The position numbers were made by a program, and so were the translations under genes. A model generated the notes under the pieces. The model had not been told where the DNA came from, searched no databases, and worked only from the letters and a program-made list of their open reading frames with translations. A stretch of 25,477 bases of DNA. It comes from Frondihabitans sp. (lineage in GTDB: Bacteria > Actinomycetota > Actinomycetes > Actinomycetales > Microbacteriaceae). How positions within the stretch are numbered: the first letter of the stretch is position 1; each line of letters opens with the position of its first letter. The stretch lies in NCBI GenBank assembly GCA_025464735.1, contig JAODMX010000337.1, positions 1 through 25,477 of the forward strand, read 5' to 3'. Below, in pieces: positions 1 through 9,327 of the stretch.

Positions 1-30
1 CCTGAAAGTTCCACCCGGACCCGAGCAGCG

Positions 31-1752
31 ATGTTCGATAGAGACCACCCGAGCTACCGATGGATCGCCCTGAGCAACACCACGCTCGGCATGCTGATGG
101 CGACGATCAACGGTTCCATCGTGCTGATCTCGCTTCCCGCGATCTTCAAGGGCATCAAGCTGAATCCCCTTGAGCCCGGAAACGTCAGCTATCTGCTCTG
201 GATGCTGATGGGGTACATCCTCGTCACCGCCGTTCTGGTCATGACGTTCGGCCGACTCGGCGACATCTACGGCCGCGTCAAGATCTACAACCTCGGTTTC
301 GTCGTGTTCACAATCGCCGCAATCCTCCTGGTCTTCGACCCCTTCACCTCGGGGAAGGGAGCCCTGTGGCTGATCGGCTGGCGCGTCGTGCAAGCAGTCG
401 GCGGCTCGATGATCTTCGCCAACTCGACCGCGATCCTGACCGATGCCTTCCCGTCCAACAAGCGCGGCATGGCAATCGGCATCAACCAGATCGCCGCGAT
501 CGCAGGAACCTTCCTCGGGCTGATCCTCGGCGGCCTGCTGGCAGAGATCGACTGGCGCGCCATCTTCCTCGTGAGCGTGCCATTCGGGATCCTGGGCACG
601 ATCTGGTCGTACAAGTCGCTGCACGAGACGGGTACCCGGACTCCGGGCAAGATCGACTGGCCGGGCAACTTCGTCTTCGCGATCGGGCTGATCGCTCTCT
701 TGACGGGAATCACCTACGGCATCCAGCCCTACGGCGGAAGCTCGACCGGCTGGTTCAACCCCTGGGTGATCGGGGCCATCGTCGGAGGTCTCGTCCTCCT
801 GGTCTTCTTCGTCTTCCTCGAGCTGCGGACCGCGGATCCGATGCTCAACGTGCGCCTGTTCAAGATCAAGTCGTTCGCATGGGGCAATCTCGCCGGTCTT
901 CTGGCCTCGATCAGCCGTGGTGGTCTGCAGTTCATGCTGATCATCTGGCTTCAGGGAATCTGGCTTCCCCTGCACGGCTACTCGTACGAGAGCACGCCCC
1001 TCTGGGCCGGCATCTACCTGTTGCCGCTGACCATCGGATTCCTGGTGTCCGGCCCGATCTCGGGCATCCTCACCGACCGTTTCGGGGCTCGAGCGCTGTC
1101 GACGACCGGCCTCATGGTGGTCGCCGCCAGTTTCGTCGCGCTCCTTCTGATCCCGGTCAACTTCGCCTACCCGCTCTTCGCGGTCATCGTGTTCGCGAAC
1201 GGAGTCGGATCCGGCATGTTCGCCGCCCCCAACCGCACGTCGATCATGAACGCGGTCCCCGCGAATCAGCGCGGCGCCGCGTCGGGCATGACCGGTACCT
1301 TCCAGAACGCGGGCAATTCGCTCTCCATCGGCATCTTCTTCTCGCTCATGATCGCGGGCCTTGCCTCGACCCTGCCGAACGCCATGCGCAGCGGGCTCCT
1401 CTCTCACGGCGTGGCCTCCTCGGTCGCGAACCAGGTCGCGGCGACACCGCCCGTCGGAAGCCTCTTCGCCGCCTTCCTCGGCTACAACCCCATCGCCTCG
1501 ATCCTCGGCCCCACGGGGGTGCTCAAGTCGCTCAGCTCGGCGAACTCCGGAGCCCTCACCGGCCACACGTTCTTCCCGCAGCTCATCTCCGGGCCGTTCC
1601 ACTCGGGGTTGATCATCGTCTTCATCGCGGCCGCAGCGATGTCGGTCATCGGAGCGGTCGCGTCGATCATCGCCGGCGGTCAGTACATGCACGTCGAAGA
1701 CAGCCCACTCGAGCTGGAGCCGAACACGGCCGCAGCGCTCAGCGAGGTCTGA
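31..1752 (+). CDS. MFS multidrug exporter, DHA2 (14-TM) family
   Basis: Proton-driven inner-membrane exporter, probably of drugs or other small toxic molecules. The 573-residue length and about 14 hydrophobic segments fit the DHA2 family. Motif A (GRLGDIYGR) lies at residues 74-82 after the second membrane segment, and a glycine-rich motif-C-like stretch follows near residues 150-170. The N-terminal [17 protein letters not shown] stretch is typical of actinobacterial DHA2 members. The frame is open back to the window edge, so the start could lie upstream; the ATG at 31 places the first membrane segment about 12 residues in, as usual, and is accepted. It converges on the response regulator gene with a 26-base gap. 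Substrate cannot be read from sequence. Confidence 0.88.
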   Translation: MFDRDHPSYRWIALSNTTLGMLMATINGSIVLISLPAIFKGIKLNPLEPGNVSYLLWMLMGYILVTAVLVMTFGRLGDIYGRVKIYNLGFVVFTIAAILLVFDPFTSGKGALWLIGWRVVQAVGGSMIFANSTAILTDAFPSNKRGMAIGINQIAAIAGTFLGLILGGLLAEIDWRAIFLVSVPFGILGTIWSYKSLHETGTRTPGKIDWPGNFVFAIGLIALLTGITYGIQPYGGSSTGWFNPWVIGAIVGGLVLLVFFVFLELRTADPMLNVRLFKIKSFAWGNLAGLLASISRGGLQFMLIIWLQGIWLPLHGYSYESTPLWAGIYLLPLTIGFLVSGPISGILTDRFGARALSTTGLMVVAASFVALLLIPVNFAYPLFAVIVFANGVGSGMFAAPNRTSIMNAVPANQRGAASGMTGTFQNAGNSLSIGIFFSLMIAGLASTLPNAMRSGLLSHGVASSVANQVAATPPVGSLFAAFLGYNPIASILGPTGVLKSLSSANSGALTGHTFFPQLISGPFHSGLIIVFIAAAAMSVIGAVASIIAGGQYMHVEDSPLELEPNTAAALSEV

Positions 1753-1778
1753 GCGCGCGGCGCGGGCCTGCCGGCAGG

Positions 1779-2399
1779 TCAGCCCAGCAGCCACCCGTTG
1801 TCGGCGGCCGTGCGGAGTGCCTCGGTGGCATTCCGTGCGGTCGTCTTGCCGATCGCCGACGAAAGGTGGTTGCGCACGGTCCCCTCGGAAAGGTGCAACG
1901 CTGCCGCCACACCCCTGACTGTGGGTGCCGTGCGGAAAGCGATCAGCACGTCGGTCTCCCGCGCGGTGAGGGGCGACGGCCCTGCCGCGAGCGATTCGGC
2001 GGCGAGCACCGGGTCGACGACCCGCAGCCCGGCGGCAACGCGGCGCACGGCGTCGGCCAGCTGCTCGGCGGGGGTGTCCTTGACGAGGAAACCTGCGGCG
2101 CCGGCCTCGAGTGCCCGCCGCAGGTAGCCAGGGCGGCCGAACGTCGTGACGATGAGCGATCGACAGCTCGGAACGCGCTCCGCGAGATCGCGAGCGGCGG
2201 TCAGACCGTCGGCTCCTGGCATCTCCACGTCAAGCAGGGCCACGGTCGCCCCCGAGGCGAGCGCGGCCTCGGTGACGAGGTCTCCACGGTCGACCTGTGC
2301 GACCACCTCGATGTCGGGTTCGAGCGAAAGCAGCGACGCCAGCGCGCCACGCACAAGAGCCTGGTCGTCGGCCAGCAGGACGCGGATCACCCCGCTCAC
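1779..2399 (-). CDS. LuxR/NarL-type response regulator
   Basis: DNA-binding partner of the histidine kinase encoded just upstream. From the GTG at 2399 it has 206 residues. The receiver domain (about 5-120) has the acidic pair D11-D12, phospho-acceptor D57 (LLDVEMPG) and K107 (FLVKDTP). The LuxR-type helix-turn-helix (about 142-206) reads PLTARETDVL and then the recognition helix around EGTVRNHLSSA. The frame stays open far upstream, but GTG 2399 is chosen because it overlaps the kinase stop codon as GTGA and begins right before the first receiver strand; GTG 2390 is an alternative. Last gene of the ABC/kinase operon. DesR/LiaR-like in architecture; its targets are unknown, with the cognate ABC operon the obvious candidate. 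Confidence 0.9.
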   Translation of the reverse strand: MSGVIRVLLADDQALVRGALASLLSLEPDIEVVAQVDRGDLVTEAALASGATVALLDVEMPGADGLTAARDLAERVPSCRSLIVTTFGRPGYLRRALEAGAAGFLVKDTPAEQLADAVRRVAAGLRVVDPVLAAESLAAGPSPLTARETDVLIAFRTAPTVRGVAAALHLSEGTVRNHLSSAIGKTTARNATEALRTAADNGWLLG

Positions 2400-3652
2400 C
2401 CGCGCCCCCGCTCGACCTCGAGCAGGTATCCCCCGAGGGAACTCGTTCCCGTGGTGAGGGTCGCCCCGGAAGCCTCGGCCCGCTCCCGGAGACCACGGAG
2501 GCCGTTGCCGCCCTCGGGTGCCGTGGGTGCGGATCCGGCGCCGTCGTCCTCGATGCGGAGCGTCGTGCGCGTCAGGGCGACCCGCGCGGTCGAAGCTCCG
2601 GCGTGCCTGACGACGTTCGTGACGCCCTCGCGAAGCACCCACGCGAACAGACTCCGCACGTCGCGGGCCACGACGGTCGCATCGTCCGGGAGCTCGGCAG
2701 TGACTCCTGCGGCCTCGAGGGCCGCCCTGGCCGAGACGAGTTCTGCGCCGAGGTCGGGCTCGCGATAGCCGCCGACCGCGTGACGCAACCCCTGCAAAGC
2801 CTCTCGCGAGAGCCGCTCGATGTCGCGGATCTCCGCTTTCGCGCGTTCCGGATCCAGATCGACGAGTCGAAGCGCCAGTTCCGACTTCATCGTGACGACG
2901 GTGAGCGAATGCCCGAGCACGTCGTGCAGATCGCGGGAGAATCGCGCCCTCTCTTCGACGACGGCGAGCCGGGTCAGCTCATCGGTGGCGATGTCGAGCC
3001 GCTGACTCGTCTCCTGTTGACGCCCGAAGATGATCATCGACGCGGCGATCGACGCGGTGACGATCGGGGCGAACGCGACGGACGCACTCGACCCCTCTGC
3101 CGAGCCGAAGCCCACAGCGGCGGCCACGCCCAGCTGGGCCACGATGAGGACGCCGTTGATCATGAGCGCGACCCAGAACCGGTACGCGACGAACCCGGTC
3201 AGGGAGGCCAGAAGGAGCCAGACCCAGACCCCCAGCGGGCCTATGACAAAGAGGAGGCCGGCGGACAGAGCGGCGAACACGGCCAGGGAGACGACCCGGA
3301 CGACGAGCCCACCGCTCCACATGACGAACGGCACGGCCACGTAGGCGAGATACACGACGAGCAGCGCCACGGACCCCCACACGTGAGCGGACGGGGTGCC
3401 ACCGTCGGTCCAGAGGCTGACGACGACGAGGGTCTGCCAGAGCAGCGCGAACGACGCTCCAGAGAACCAGCGCTTGCGCGCACCGCGCACTTCGTCGCGG
3501 TCTGCCAGCGGCGGCGTCGCCCAGGGATACGACCGTGGGATCCGCACGCGGACCCTTGTGTCCCCTCCCTGCGTCTCCTCCACGGTCCCGACCCTAGGCC
3601 ATGTCGCAGCTGGGTGCGCCACCGGCCGCCACGTCACGGGCCGCCACGTCAC
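2396..3652 (-). CDS. DesK/NarL-class sensor histidine kinase
   Basis: Membrane sensor kinase of the HisKA_3 type. An N-terminal block of four to five membrane helices (about 67-210) has no large extracytoplasmic domain, suggesting that it senses the membrane itself or the adjacent transporter. The dimerisation helix carries the phospho-accepting His at 243 (SRDLHDVLGHSL). The ATPase domain has the N box at about 343-350 (GVTNVVRH), G1 at 369-373 (DDGAG) and G2 at about 381-388. The GTG at 3652 overlaps the permease stop as GTGA, giving 418 residues; GTG 3583 (395 residues) is a credible alternative because the first 23 residues look non-domain and contain a TWRPV duplication. It overlaps the response regulator by 4 bases. 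Confidence 0.9.
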   Translation of the reverse strand: MTWRPVTWRPVAHPAATWPRVGTVEETQGGDTRVRVRIPRSYPWATPPLADRDEVRGARKRWFSGASFALLWQTLVVVSLWTDGGTPSAHVWGSVALLVVYLAYVAVPFVMWSGGLVVRVVSLAVFAALSAGLLFVIGPLGVWVWLLLASLTGFVAYRFWVALMINGVLIVAQLGVAAAVGFGSAEGSSASVAFAPIVTASIAASMIIFGRQQETSQRLDIATDELTRLAVVEERARFSRDLHDVLGHSLTVVTMKSELALRLVDLDPERAKAEIRDIERLSREALQGLRHAVGGYREPDLGAELVSARAALEAAGVTAELPDDATVVARDVRSLFAWVLREGVTNVVRHAGASTARVALTRTTLRIEDDGAGSAPTAPEGGNGLRGLRERAEASGATLTTGTSSLGGYLLEVERGRG

Positions 3653-4404
3653 AACCGCTCGGCATCGCGGCGGTAGCGCCAGACGACGACGGCCCCGAGC
3701 GCGAGAGCCCAGGCAACGAGGACCAGGACCGGCGACAGGACGTCACCCGAGAGCCCTGCTCCCATCTGCCCGAGCCGGTTGAGCCAGTAGGAGGGGACGG
3801 CCTGGGCGACGTGCCCCATCCACGACGGCATGATCGACAGCGGCACCCAGAGACCACCGAGGATCGCGAGTCCGAGGAAGACCACCATGAACAGCGGCTG
3901 TGCAAAGGACGGCTTCGCGTACTGCCCGATCAGGATCGCGATAAGAGCGAAGGGGATGACACCGCACCAGAGCCCGAAATCGGCCATCAGCCACCTCTCC
4001 GCGGGCAGGGCGGCGTGAAGCGCCAGGATCGAGACGGCCGTGACCAGCGCGATCGAGACGGCCGCGAGAGCAAGGGCCGCGATCATCTTCGACGCGAGGA
4101 AGCCCGCACCCGACAGCGGCGTGACGCGAAGCTGACGGTTCCAGCCGCTCGCGCGCTCGTTGACCATCGAAAACGCCTGGCTGAGGGCCGCCATCATGCC
4201 GCCGTAGCCGGCCATCTGAATGGTCGTCACGACCAGCCAGGGCAGTTTCGTCGCGGGGTCGATCTGGCCGGACGACCCGTAGGTGGAGCCGAAGATCAAC
4301 AGCATCACCACCGGGATGGCGAAGGTGAAGACGAGGGCACGAGCGTTCCGCAGCTGCCGCGACGTCTCGAGGGCGATGTAGCGAAGAGGAAGGGCGGTCG
4401 ACAT
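3649..4404 (-). CDS. ABC-2 type transporter permease
   Basis: Integral membrane half of an ABC exporter, pairing with the ATPase encoded 2 bases upstream. The 251 residues contain about six hydrophobic segments. The first (TFAIPVVMLLIFGS) follows the RYIALETSRQLRNARALVF amphipathic lead typical of ABC-2 permeases linked to DesK/DesR-type kinases. The C-terminus is the short basic tail WRYRRDAERL. The stop codon overlaps the kinase start. This gene order (ATPase, permease, kinase, regulator) recurs in Gram-positive systems that respond to membrane-active compounds or membrane fluidity; the specific substrate here is inference only. Confidence 0.88.
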   Translation of the reverse strand: MSTALPLRYIALETSRQLRNARALVFTFAIPVVMLLIFGSTYGSSGQIDPATKLPWLVVTTIQMAGYGGMMAALSQAFSMVNERASGWNRQLRVTPLSGAGFLASKMIAALALAAVSIALVTAVSILALHAALPAERWLMADFGLWCGVIPFALIAILIGQYAKPSFAQPLFMVVFLGLAILGGLWVPLSIMPSWMGHVAQAVPSYWLNRLGQMGAGLSGDVLSPVLVLVAWALALGAVVVWRYRRDAERL

Positions 4405-4406
4405 GA

Positions 4407-5342
4407 TCAGGCTCCGATCAGGCTGGTGACGGACGTGGGTGCGCTCGGCGCAGCGCCGACAGTCCCGGTGAGGGCGAGGAAGGCGTCGTCCATGCTCGAG
4501 GCGGTGACCTCGAAGTCGCGGGCCTCCGGATCCTTGGCCACCAGCGTCCGCAGCGTCGCATCGGAGTCGTCGGTGGCGAGAGTGACCCGTCCACCCCGAT
4601 TCTCGATGGCGGTGACGCCCGGGAGGCTGCGCAGCAGGTCGTGATCGCAGGATCCGGTGAACCGAACAGTCCGCGACGTCACGATCGCCTTCACCTCGGT
4701 CGGTGTGCCGTCGGCGACGACCTTGCCGCTGTTGAGGATCACGATCCGGTCCGCGAAGGTGTCCGCCTCGTCGAGGTAGTGCGTGGCGAAGACGACTGTG
4801 CGGCCAGTGTCGGTGAACTCGCGCATCGACTCCCAGAAGACGTGCCGGGCCTCGACGTCCATGGCGGCGGTCGGCTCGTCGAGAACGAGGAGATCCGGAT
4901 CCGACACGACCGCGACCGCGAATCGGGCACGCTGCAGCTGCCCTCCCGAGAGCTTGCCGACACGACGGTCGGCGAGGTCACTGACCCTCGCCCTGGCCAT
5001 CGCCTCCTCGACGGGCATCGGCGATCGGTGCGCACTGGCGATCAGGGCGACAGCGTCGCGCACCCGGAGGTCGGGCAGGAGGGCGCCGCCCTGGAGCATG
5101 GCGCCGACGCGACCGTCGACGACAGCACCGCGAGGGTCACCGCCGAAAAGCGTGGCCGTTCCGTCGGTCGGGCGCGACAGGCCAAGGGCGAGGTCGACGG
5201 TCGTCGTCTTGCCGGCCCCGTTCGGACCGAGGAGGGCGACGACCTCGCCCGGACGGATCGTGAGGTCGATGCCGTCGACGGCCGTGATACCGCCGAAGCG
5301 CTTCCGCAGGCCGGTGAGCTGGATAACCGGGGTCTCGTTCAT
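4407..5342 (-). CDS. ABC transporter ATP-binding protein
   Basis: Cytoplasmic ATPase of the ABC-2 exporter. From ATG 5342 it has 311 residues: Walker A at 39-46 (GPNGAGKT), Q-loop Q84, signature LSGGQ at 131-135, Walker B at 151-156 (LLVLDE) and H-loop H188. A C-terminal extension of about 90 residues after the nucleotide-binding core resembles the drug-resistance (CcmA/DrrA-like) class. The frame opens 11 codons further upstream, but ATG 5342 is chosen because a GGGGAG ribosome site lies 9 bases before it and the domain starts there. First gene of the operon; the palindrome at 5391-5424 lies 48 bases upstream of the start codon. Confidence 0.92.
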   Translation of the reverse strand: MNETPVIQLTGLRKRFGGITAVDGIDLTIRPGEVVALLGPNGAGKTTTVDLALGLSRPTDGTATLFGGDPRGAVVDGRVGAMLQGGALLPDLRVRDAVALIASAHRSPMPVEEAMARARVSDLADRRVGKLSGGQLQRARFAVAVVSDPDLLVLDEPTAAMDVEARHVFWESMREFTDTGRTVVFATHYLDEADTFADRIVILNSGKVVADGTPTEVKAIVTSRTVRFTGSCDHDLLRSLPGVTAIENRGGRVTLATDDSDATLRTLVAKDPEARDFEVTASSMDDAFLALTGTVGAAPSAPTSVTSLIGA

Positions 5343-5351
5343 AAGACCAGA

Positions 5352-5357
5352 CTCCCC
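5352..5357 (-). promoter_or_regulatory. Ribosome binding site deciding the ATPase start
   Basis: GGGGAG on the minus strand, 9 bases before the ATG at 5342. It supports this start over the in-frame codon at 5375. Confidence 0.7.
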
Positions 5358-5390
5358 GACGCCCGAGCCCGGCACTCCTGCGCTTCGTCA

Positions 5391-5424
5391 CGATCTCGGC
5401 GTGACAATTGTCACGCCGAGATCG
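5391..5424 (-). terminator. Perfect 34-bp palindrome after the PBP gene (terminator or operator)
   Basis: Every base pairs around the centre 5407/5408; the core is GTGACAATTGTCAC. It begins 6 bases after the penicillin-binding protein stop codon on the minus strand, so a stem of about 15 bp with an AATT loop would form at the 3' end of that transcript. No U-run follows, which is common for actinobacterial terminators. It also lies upstream of the ABC/kinase operon, so a dimeric regulator site is a real alternative. Confidence 0.6.
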
Positions 5425-5430
5425 GACGAG

Positions 5431-7725
5431 CTACTTGTTCGGACTCGCGGGTGTGCCGGTGGTGCCACCCGTGGTGGTACCACCGGTGTTCGTGTTGCCC
5501 GAGTTGGTGTTGTTGGTGGTGCTGCCGGTGCCGGTAGTCGTCTTCGCCTTGGCGACCGAACCGATCTCGCTCCCCGGTGGCAGGGGGAACGCGTCGCCCC
5601 CGTACGCGGCGTCGAGCGCCTGGAGGATCGGCTTGTCAATGGCGAACTTGACTCCGTAACCCTGCATCGTGACGCCGGCGTTTCCTGCGAAATAGGTGTT
5701 GTAGAAACCGGCTTGACCGGAGATGTTGCCGTCCCAGGTCGCTTGGGCGATCTTGGTCGTCGACGTAACGAGCCAGTTCTGAACGGCGGAGTCGGTCGTC
5801 CCCGTCTTGGCGAGGATCGGCACACCGTCACCGGGATTCGCTGAGGCGCCAGTGCCACCGGCCTTGAGAACAGGCTGCAGAGCGTAGGCGAGACCGGCCG
5901 CGATCTCCGGCGGCATTCCCTGCGTGCACTTGGTCACCGACGGCTTAAGGCTGTGCCCCTGCGCATCCTTGATGGCCAGGATGGAGATCGGCGTGCAGAC
6001 GACACCGTGGTTCGCGATGCCCGCGTAGGCGGTGGCCATGGTGAGCGGCGAGATGTAGTTGGTCCCCAGGATCATCGACGGGTACTCCTCCCAGGGGTTG
6101 CCAGTCACAGGAGTGGGATCAGCGGGATGCACCCCCATGGACATGGCCGCATTGCCGATGTTGCAGAGATCGAGCTGCTTGCCCATGTCGGCGAAGGCCG
6201 TGTTGACCGACTGCGCCGTGGCGGCCATGACGGTCATCGACGCAGGCGCGGGATCGGCGTTGGCGACGTTCCAGACGGAGTTCCCGAGGCCATAACAGGA
6301 GTTCGTGAACTCGGAGAAGGGCAGGGCGTGCTGCGTCGTGGTCACCGTCTGATTCAGCGTGTGGCCGGCCTCGAGCCACGCGGCGAGGGTGAAGGCCTTG
6401 AACGACGAACCCGTCTGGAATCCCTGGGATCCGCCGTCGGCATAGTCGGTGTTGTAGTTCACCGAGGTCGATCCCGCGTCAGCCGTCGCCGTCTCGTTGA
6501 AGTTGGTGTTCTGCACCATAGTGATGATGTGCCCGGTGCCTGGTTCGACCGACACCTGGGACGCACCGAGGTTGTAGCCGGGAACGACTGTCGGCATGTA
6601 CGCGCTCAGCGCGGTCTGCGCGACGTTCTGCAGATCGAGGTTCAGCGTCGTGTAGATCGAGAGGCCACCCTGCGTGAGCTTGGCCAGACGAGCGGAGGCC
6701 GTCGCTCCGAACGCCGGATCGCTGAGCACCGAGAGCTGCACGTAGTTGCAGAAGTAGGCGGCGTCGTACTGGACCGCGGAGGCGCAGCCGTTGGCCTGAG
6801 ACGTGATCTTCGGCTGCACCGGCATGTGGGTCGCCTGGTTGAGCTGGACCGGCGTGATGTCTCCGGCGACCTCCATCCGCTTGAGCACGTAGTTGCGACG
6901 ATCGAGCGTCAAGGCGTAGTGGTTGGCGGCGCCGTTGGCCTTATTGCTGGGCTCGTCGATCCGCAGGTTGGCCGGGTTGTTGATGATCGCCGTGAGGGTC
7001 GCGGCCTGGACAAGGGAGAGGCCGCTCGCCGGAACACCGAAGTAGTACTCCGAGGCGGCCTGGACACCGTAGACCGTGCCACCGAAACCGACGATGTTGA
7101 GGTAGCCGCGGAGGATGTCGTCTTTCGTGTATCGCTTCTCGACGCCGATCGCGTACCGCATCTCGCGAAGCTTGCGAGCTGGGGTCGTGGCCGTCACGGT
7201 CTGGTAACAGGCGTTGGCGGTGGCCTGAGCCGCCTTGGAGCTGCCGGCCGAGAGGCCCTCCTGGGCGCAGCGCTGAACGAGCACGTTCTTGACGTACTGC
7301 TGGGTGATCGAGGAGCCACCCTGCACGTCGTGACCGAGAGTGGTGGCGAGGATCCCGCGGATCGTGCCCTGCACGTCGATCGCCCCCTCCTGATAGAAGC
7401 GCGGATCTTCGGTGTCGATCGTCGACTCCTTGAGCACCTTCGCGATCTGGGCGGACGAGACGTCGGTGCGATCCTGCACGTAGAAGGACGCGATCTTGAC
7501 GTCTTTGCCACCCTTCTTCGCGTAGACCGAGGAGGCCTGAGCGGGTTGGGTGATCTGGAGGTAGCTCGGCAGCGAGTTGAAGGCATCGGCGCCCGTCAGC
7601 ACGCCTTCGCCCGCCACTGCAATGGACGGCACGAAGACCAGGCCCACCAGGAGCCCGGCGACGACGGAGAGACCGAGGAAGCCGATCAGGGAGCCGATGA
7701 TTCGGGGAGCGCGGTTACGGGTCAC
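5431..7725 (-). CDS. Bifunctional penicillin-binding protein (class A PBP)
   Basis: Cell-wall synthase that polymerises lipid II and cross-links peptides outside the membrane. From GTG 7725 it has 764 residues: short cytoplasmic basic N-terminus, one membrane anchor (about 9-37), a GT51 transglycosylase domain with catalytic Glu106 in TEDPRF and the QGGSSITQQ motif at 135-143, then a transpeptidase domain with S440-S-F-K443 (SxxK), S506-V-N508 (SxN) and K640-T-G642 (KTG). The C-terminal 35-40 residues are a Gly/Thr/Asn-rich tail, common in actinobacterial PBPs. The frame is open upstream to 7950, but GTG 7725 places the anchor correctly. A TACCTT hexamer ends 6 bases before this GTG, suggesting leaderless transcription. 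No PASTA domain is visible. Confidence 0.93.
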   Translation of the reverse strand: MTRNRAPRIIGSLIGFLGLSVVAGLLVGLVFVPSIAVAGEGVLTGADAFNSLPSYLQITQPAQASSVYAKKGGKDVKIASFYVQDRTDVSSAQIAKVLKESTIDTEDPRFYQEGAIDVQGTIRGILATTLGHDVQGGSSITQQYVKNVLVQRCAQEGLSAGSSKAAQATANACYQTVTATTPARKLREMRYAIGVEKRYTKDDILRGYLNIVGFGGTVYGVQAASEYYFGVPASGLSLVQAATLTAIINNPANLRIDEPSNKANGAANHYALTLDRRNYVLKRMEVAGDITPVQLNQATHMPVQPKITSQANGCASAVQYDAAYFCNYVQLSVLSDPAFGATASARLAKLTQGGLSIYTTLNLDLQNVAQTALSAYMPTVVPGYNLGASQVSVEPGTGHIITMVQNTNFNETATADAGSTSVNYNTDYADGGSQGFQTGSSFKAFTLAAWLEAGHTLNQTVTTTQHALPFSEFTNSCYGLGNSVWNVANADPAPASMTVMAATAQSVNTAFADMGKQLDLCNIGNAAMSMGVHPADPTPVTGNPWEEYPSMILGTNYISPLTMATAYAGIANHGVVCTPISILAIKDAQGHSLKPSVTKCTQGMPPEIAAGLAYALQPVLKAGGTGASANPGDGVPILAKTGTTDSAVQNWLVTSTTKIAQATWDGNISGQAGFYNTYFAGNAGVTMQGYGVKFAIDKPILQALDAAYGGDAFPLPPGSEIGSVAKAKTTTGTGSTTNNTNSGNTNTGGTTTGGTTGTPASPNK

Positions 7726-7919
7726 TCCCTTAAGGTAAACGCCTCCGGGCGAATGCGGAAACGCGAGAGCACGTGTCACAGCAGAACGATGCACGAGGAT
7801 GACTCTCCCTACATCGAAAGGACGAGGCCCGCCGGGGCGCGCCGTTTCGGCAAGGCGACCCCGAGGATCCTGACGTTTCGTCCCTTTCGACGTCGTGATC
7901 GAGCGAGCAGCATGGCCTG

Positions 7920-9320
7920 ATGACCACCACGACGAACGTCCAGGCCGCACCCACCACCGAGTTCTCGGCTTTGCAGGCCGCAGGGCGAGATCACCTCTGG
8001 ATGCACTTCTCGCGGATGGCTCCGTTCCAGGAGAAGCCGATGCGGCTCATCGACCACGCGGAAGGCGTCTACCTCTACGACGACCGCGGACAGAAGATCC
8101 TCGACGGGCTCGCCGGGCTGTTCGTCGTCCAGGTCGGTCACGGCCGTGAGGAACTCGCCGAGGCCGCAGCGGCCCAGGCGAAGAAGCTCGCGTACTTCCC
8201 CGCCTGGGGCATCGCGAACCGACCCGTGATCGAACTCGCGGAGCGTCTCGCCCATGAGGCCCCCGGATCCTTGAATCGGGTGTTCTTCACCTCGGGCGGC
8301 GGCGAAGCGGTGGAGAGCGCCTGGAAGGTCGCGAAACAGTATTTCAAGCTCACCGGCAAGCCGATGAAGCACAAGGTCATCAGCCGGACTGCGGCGTACC
8401 ACGGCACCACGCAGGGGGCACTGGCCATCACGGGCCTGCCCGCGATGAAGCAGGCGTTCGAGCCGCTGACGCCCGGTGGGTTCCGCGCGGCCAACACCGA
8501 CTTCTACCGAGCCCCCGAGCACGGCGACGACCTCGAGGCATTCGGTCTCTGGGCCGCGAACCGCATCGAAGAGTCGATCCTTCAGGAGGGACCAGACACG
8601 GTTGCGGCCGTGGTCCTCGAACCCGTGCAGAATTCAGGCGGCTGCTTCACGCCGCCGCCCGGCTACTTCGCTCGGGTACGCCAGATCTGCGACAAGTACG
8701 ACGTGCTCCTCGTCTCGGACGAGGTCATCTGTGCGTTCGGTCGGCACGGAGCCACATTCGCCTGCGAGAAGTTCGGCTACGAGCCGGACATCATCACCTG
8801 CGCCAAGGGCATGTCTTCGGGCTACGGTCCGATCGGCGCGATGATCGCCAACGAGCGCGTGATGGAACCCTTCCTCCAGGGGACGAACTTCTTCCCGCAC
8901 GGCTACACCTTCGGTGGTCACCCGGTCTCGGCCGCCGTGTCGCTGGTCAACCTCGACATCATGGAGCGCGAGGGCCTCAACCAGCGCGTGCTCGACAACG
9001 AGAGAGCATTCGGTTCAACCCTCGGCAAGCTGCTCGACCTGCCAATCGTCGGCGATGTGCGCGGCGACGGCTACTTCTGGGGCATCGAGCTGGTCAAAGA
9101 CAAAGCGACGAAGCAGACCTTCGACGCGGCCGAGCGCGAGTTCCTGATCAAGCAGTACCTGCCCAACGCTCTGATGGACAACGGCCTCTACTGCCGCCCC
9201 GACGACCGGGTGAACCCGGTGATCCAGGTGGCGCCACCGCTCATCGCGGGCCAGGCCGAGTTCGACGAGATGGAGCAGATCATTCGGGCAACGCTGCAGG
9301 ACGTCGCCGCGCTGCTCTAG
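7920..9320 (+). CDS. Class III pyridoxal-phosphate aminotransferase
   Basis: PLP enzyme moving an amino group between an omega-amino compound (for example putrescine, GABA or beta-alanine) and a keto acid such as pyruvate. The 466 residues match the aspartate aminotransferase family of fold type I class III: phosphate-binding SGGGEA at 125-130, a Tyr-His pair at 160-161 (AAYHGTT), cofactor-binding D267 (VSDEVI) and Schiff-base K296 (TCAKGMSSGYGPIG). The GYTFGGHPV motif near 328-336 is also typical. Substrate cannot be decided from sequence. It starts divergently from the PBP gene; a three-codon ATG-GCC-TGA overlaps just upstream (7912-7920) and has no obvious role. No strong ribosome site precedes the start. 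Confidence 0.9.
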   Translation: MTTTTNVQAAPTTEFSALQAAGRDHLWMHFSRMAPFQEKPMRLIDHAEGVYLYDDRGQKILDGLAGLFVVQVGHGREELAEAAAAQAKKLAYFPAWGIANRPVIELAERLAHEAPGSLNRVFFTSGGGEAVESAWKVAKQYFKLTGKPMKHKVISRTAAYHGTTQGALAITGLPAMKQAFEPLTPGGFRAANTDFYRAPEHGDDLEAFGLWAANRIEESILQEGPDTVAAVVLEPVQNSGGCFTPPPGYFARVRQICDKYDVLLVSDEVICAFGRHGATFACEKFGYEPDIITCAKGMSSGYGPIGAMIANERVMEPFLQGTNFFPHGYTFGGHPVSAAVSLVNLDIMEREGLNQRVLDNERAFGSTLGKLLDLPIVGDVRGDGYFWGIELVKDKATKQTFDAAEREFLIKQYLPNALMDNGLYCRPDDRVNPVIQVAPPLIAGQAEFDEMEQIIRATLQDVAALL

Positions 9321-9327
9321 CGGCCGC

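Noticed and set aside
1767..1778. CCTGCCGGCAGG palindrome between convergent genes as a terminator.
   Set aside because: Only about a 4-bp stem can form with a usable loop and no U-tract follows; too weak to call.
366..2768. Very long plus-strand open frame overlapping the exporter and the regulator genes.
   Set aside because: Arg/Pro/Gly/Asp-rich translation without domains; it is a high-GC shadow of two well-supported genes on opposite strands. The long frames at 5953-7920, 10414-12270, 20800-22260 and 21666-23156 were rejected for the same reason.
5434..5540. GGTGGT-type triplet repeats as a possible microsatellite or CRISPR-like array.
   Set aside because: They encode the Gly/Thr/Asn-rich C-terminal tail of the PBP in frame and have no regular spacer structure.
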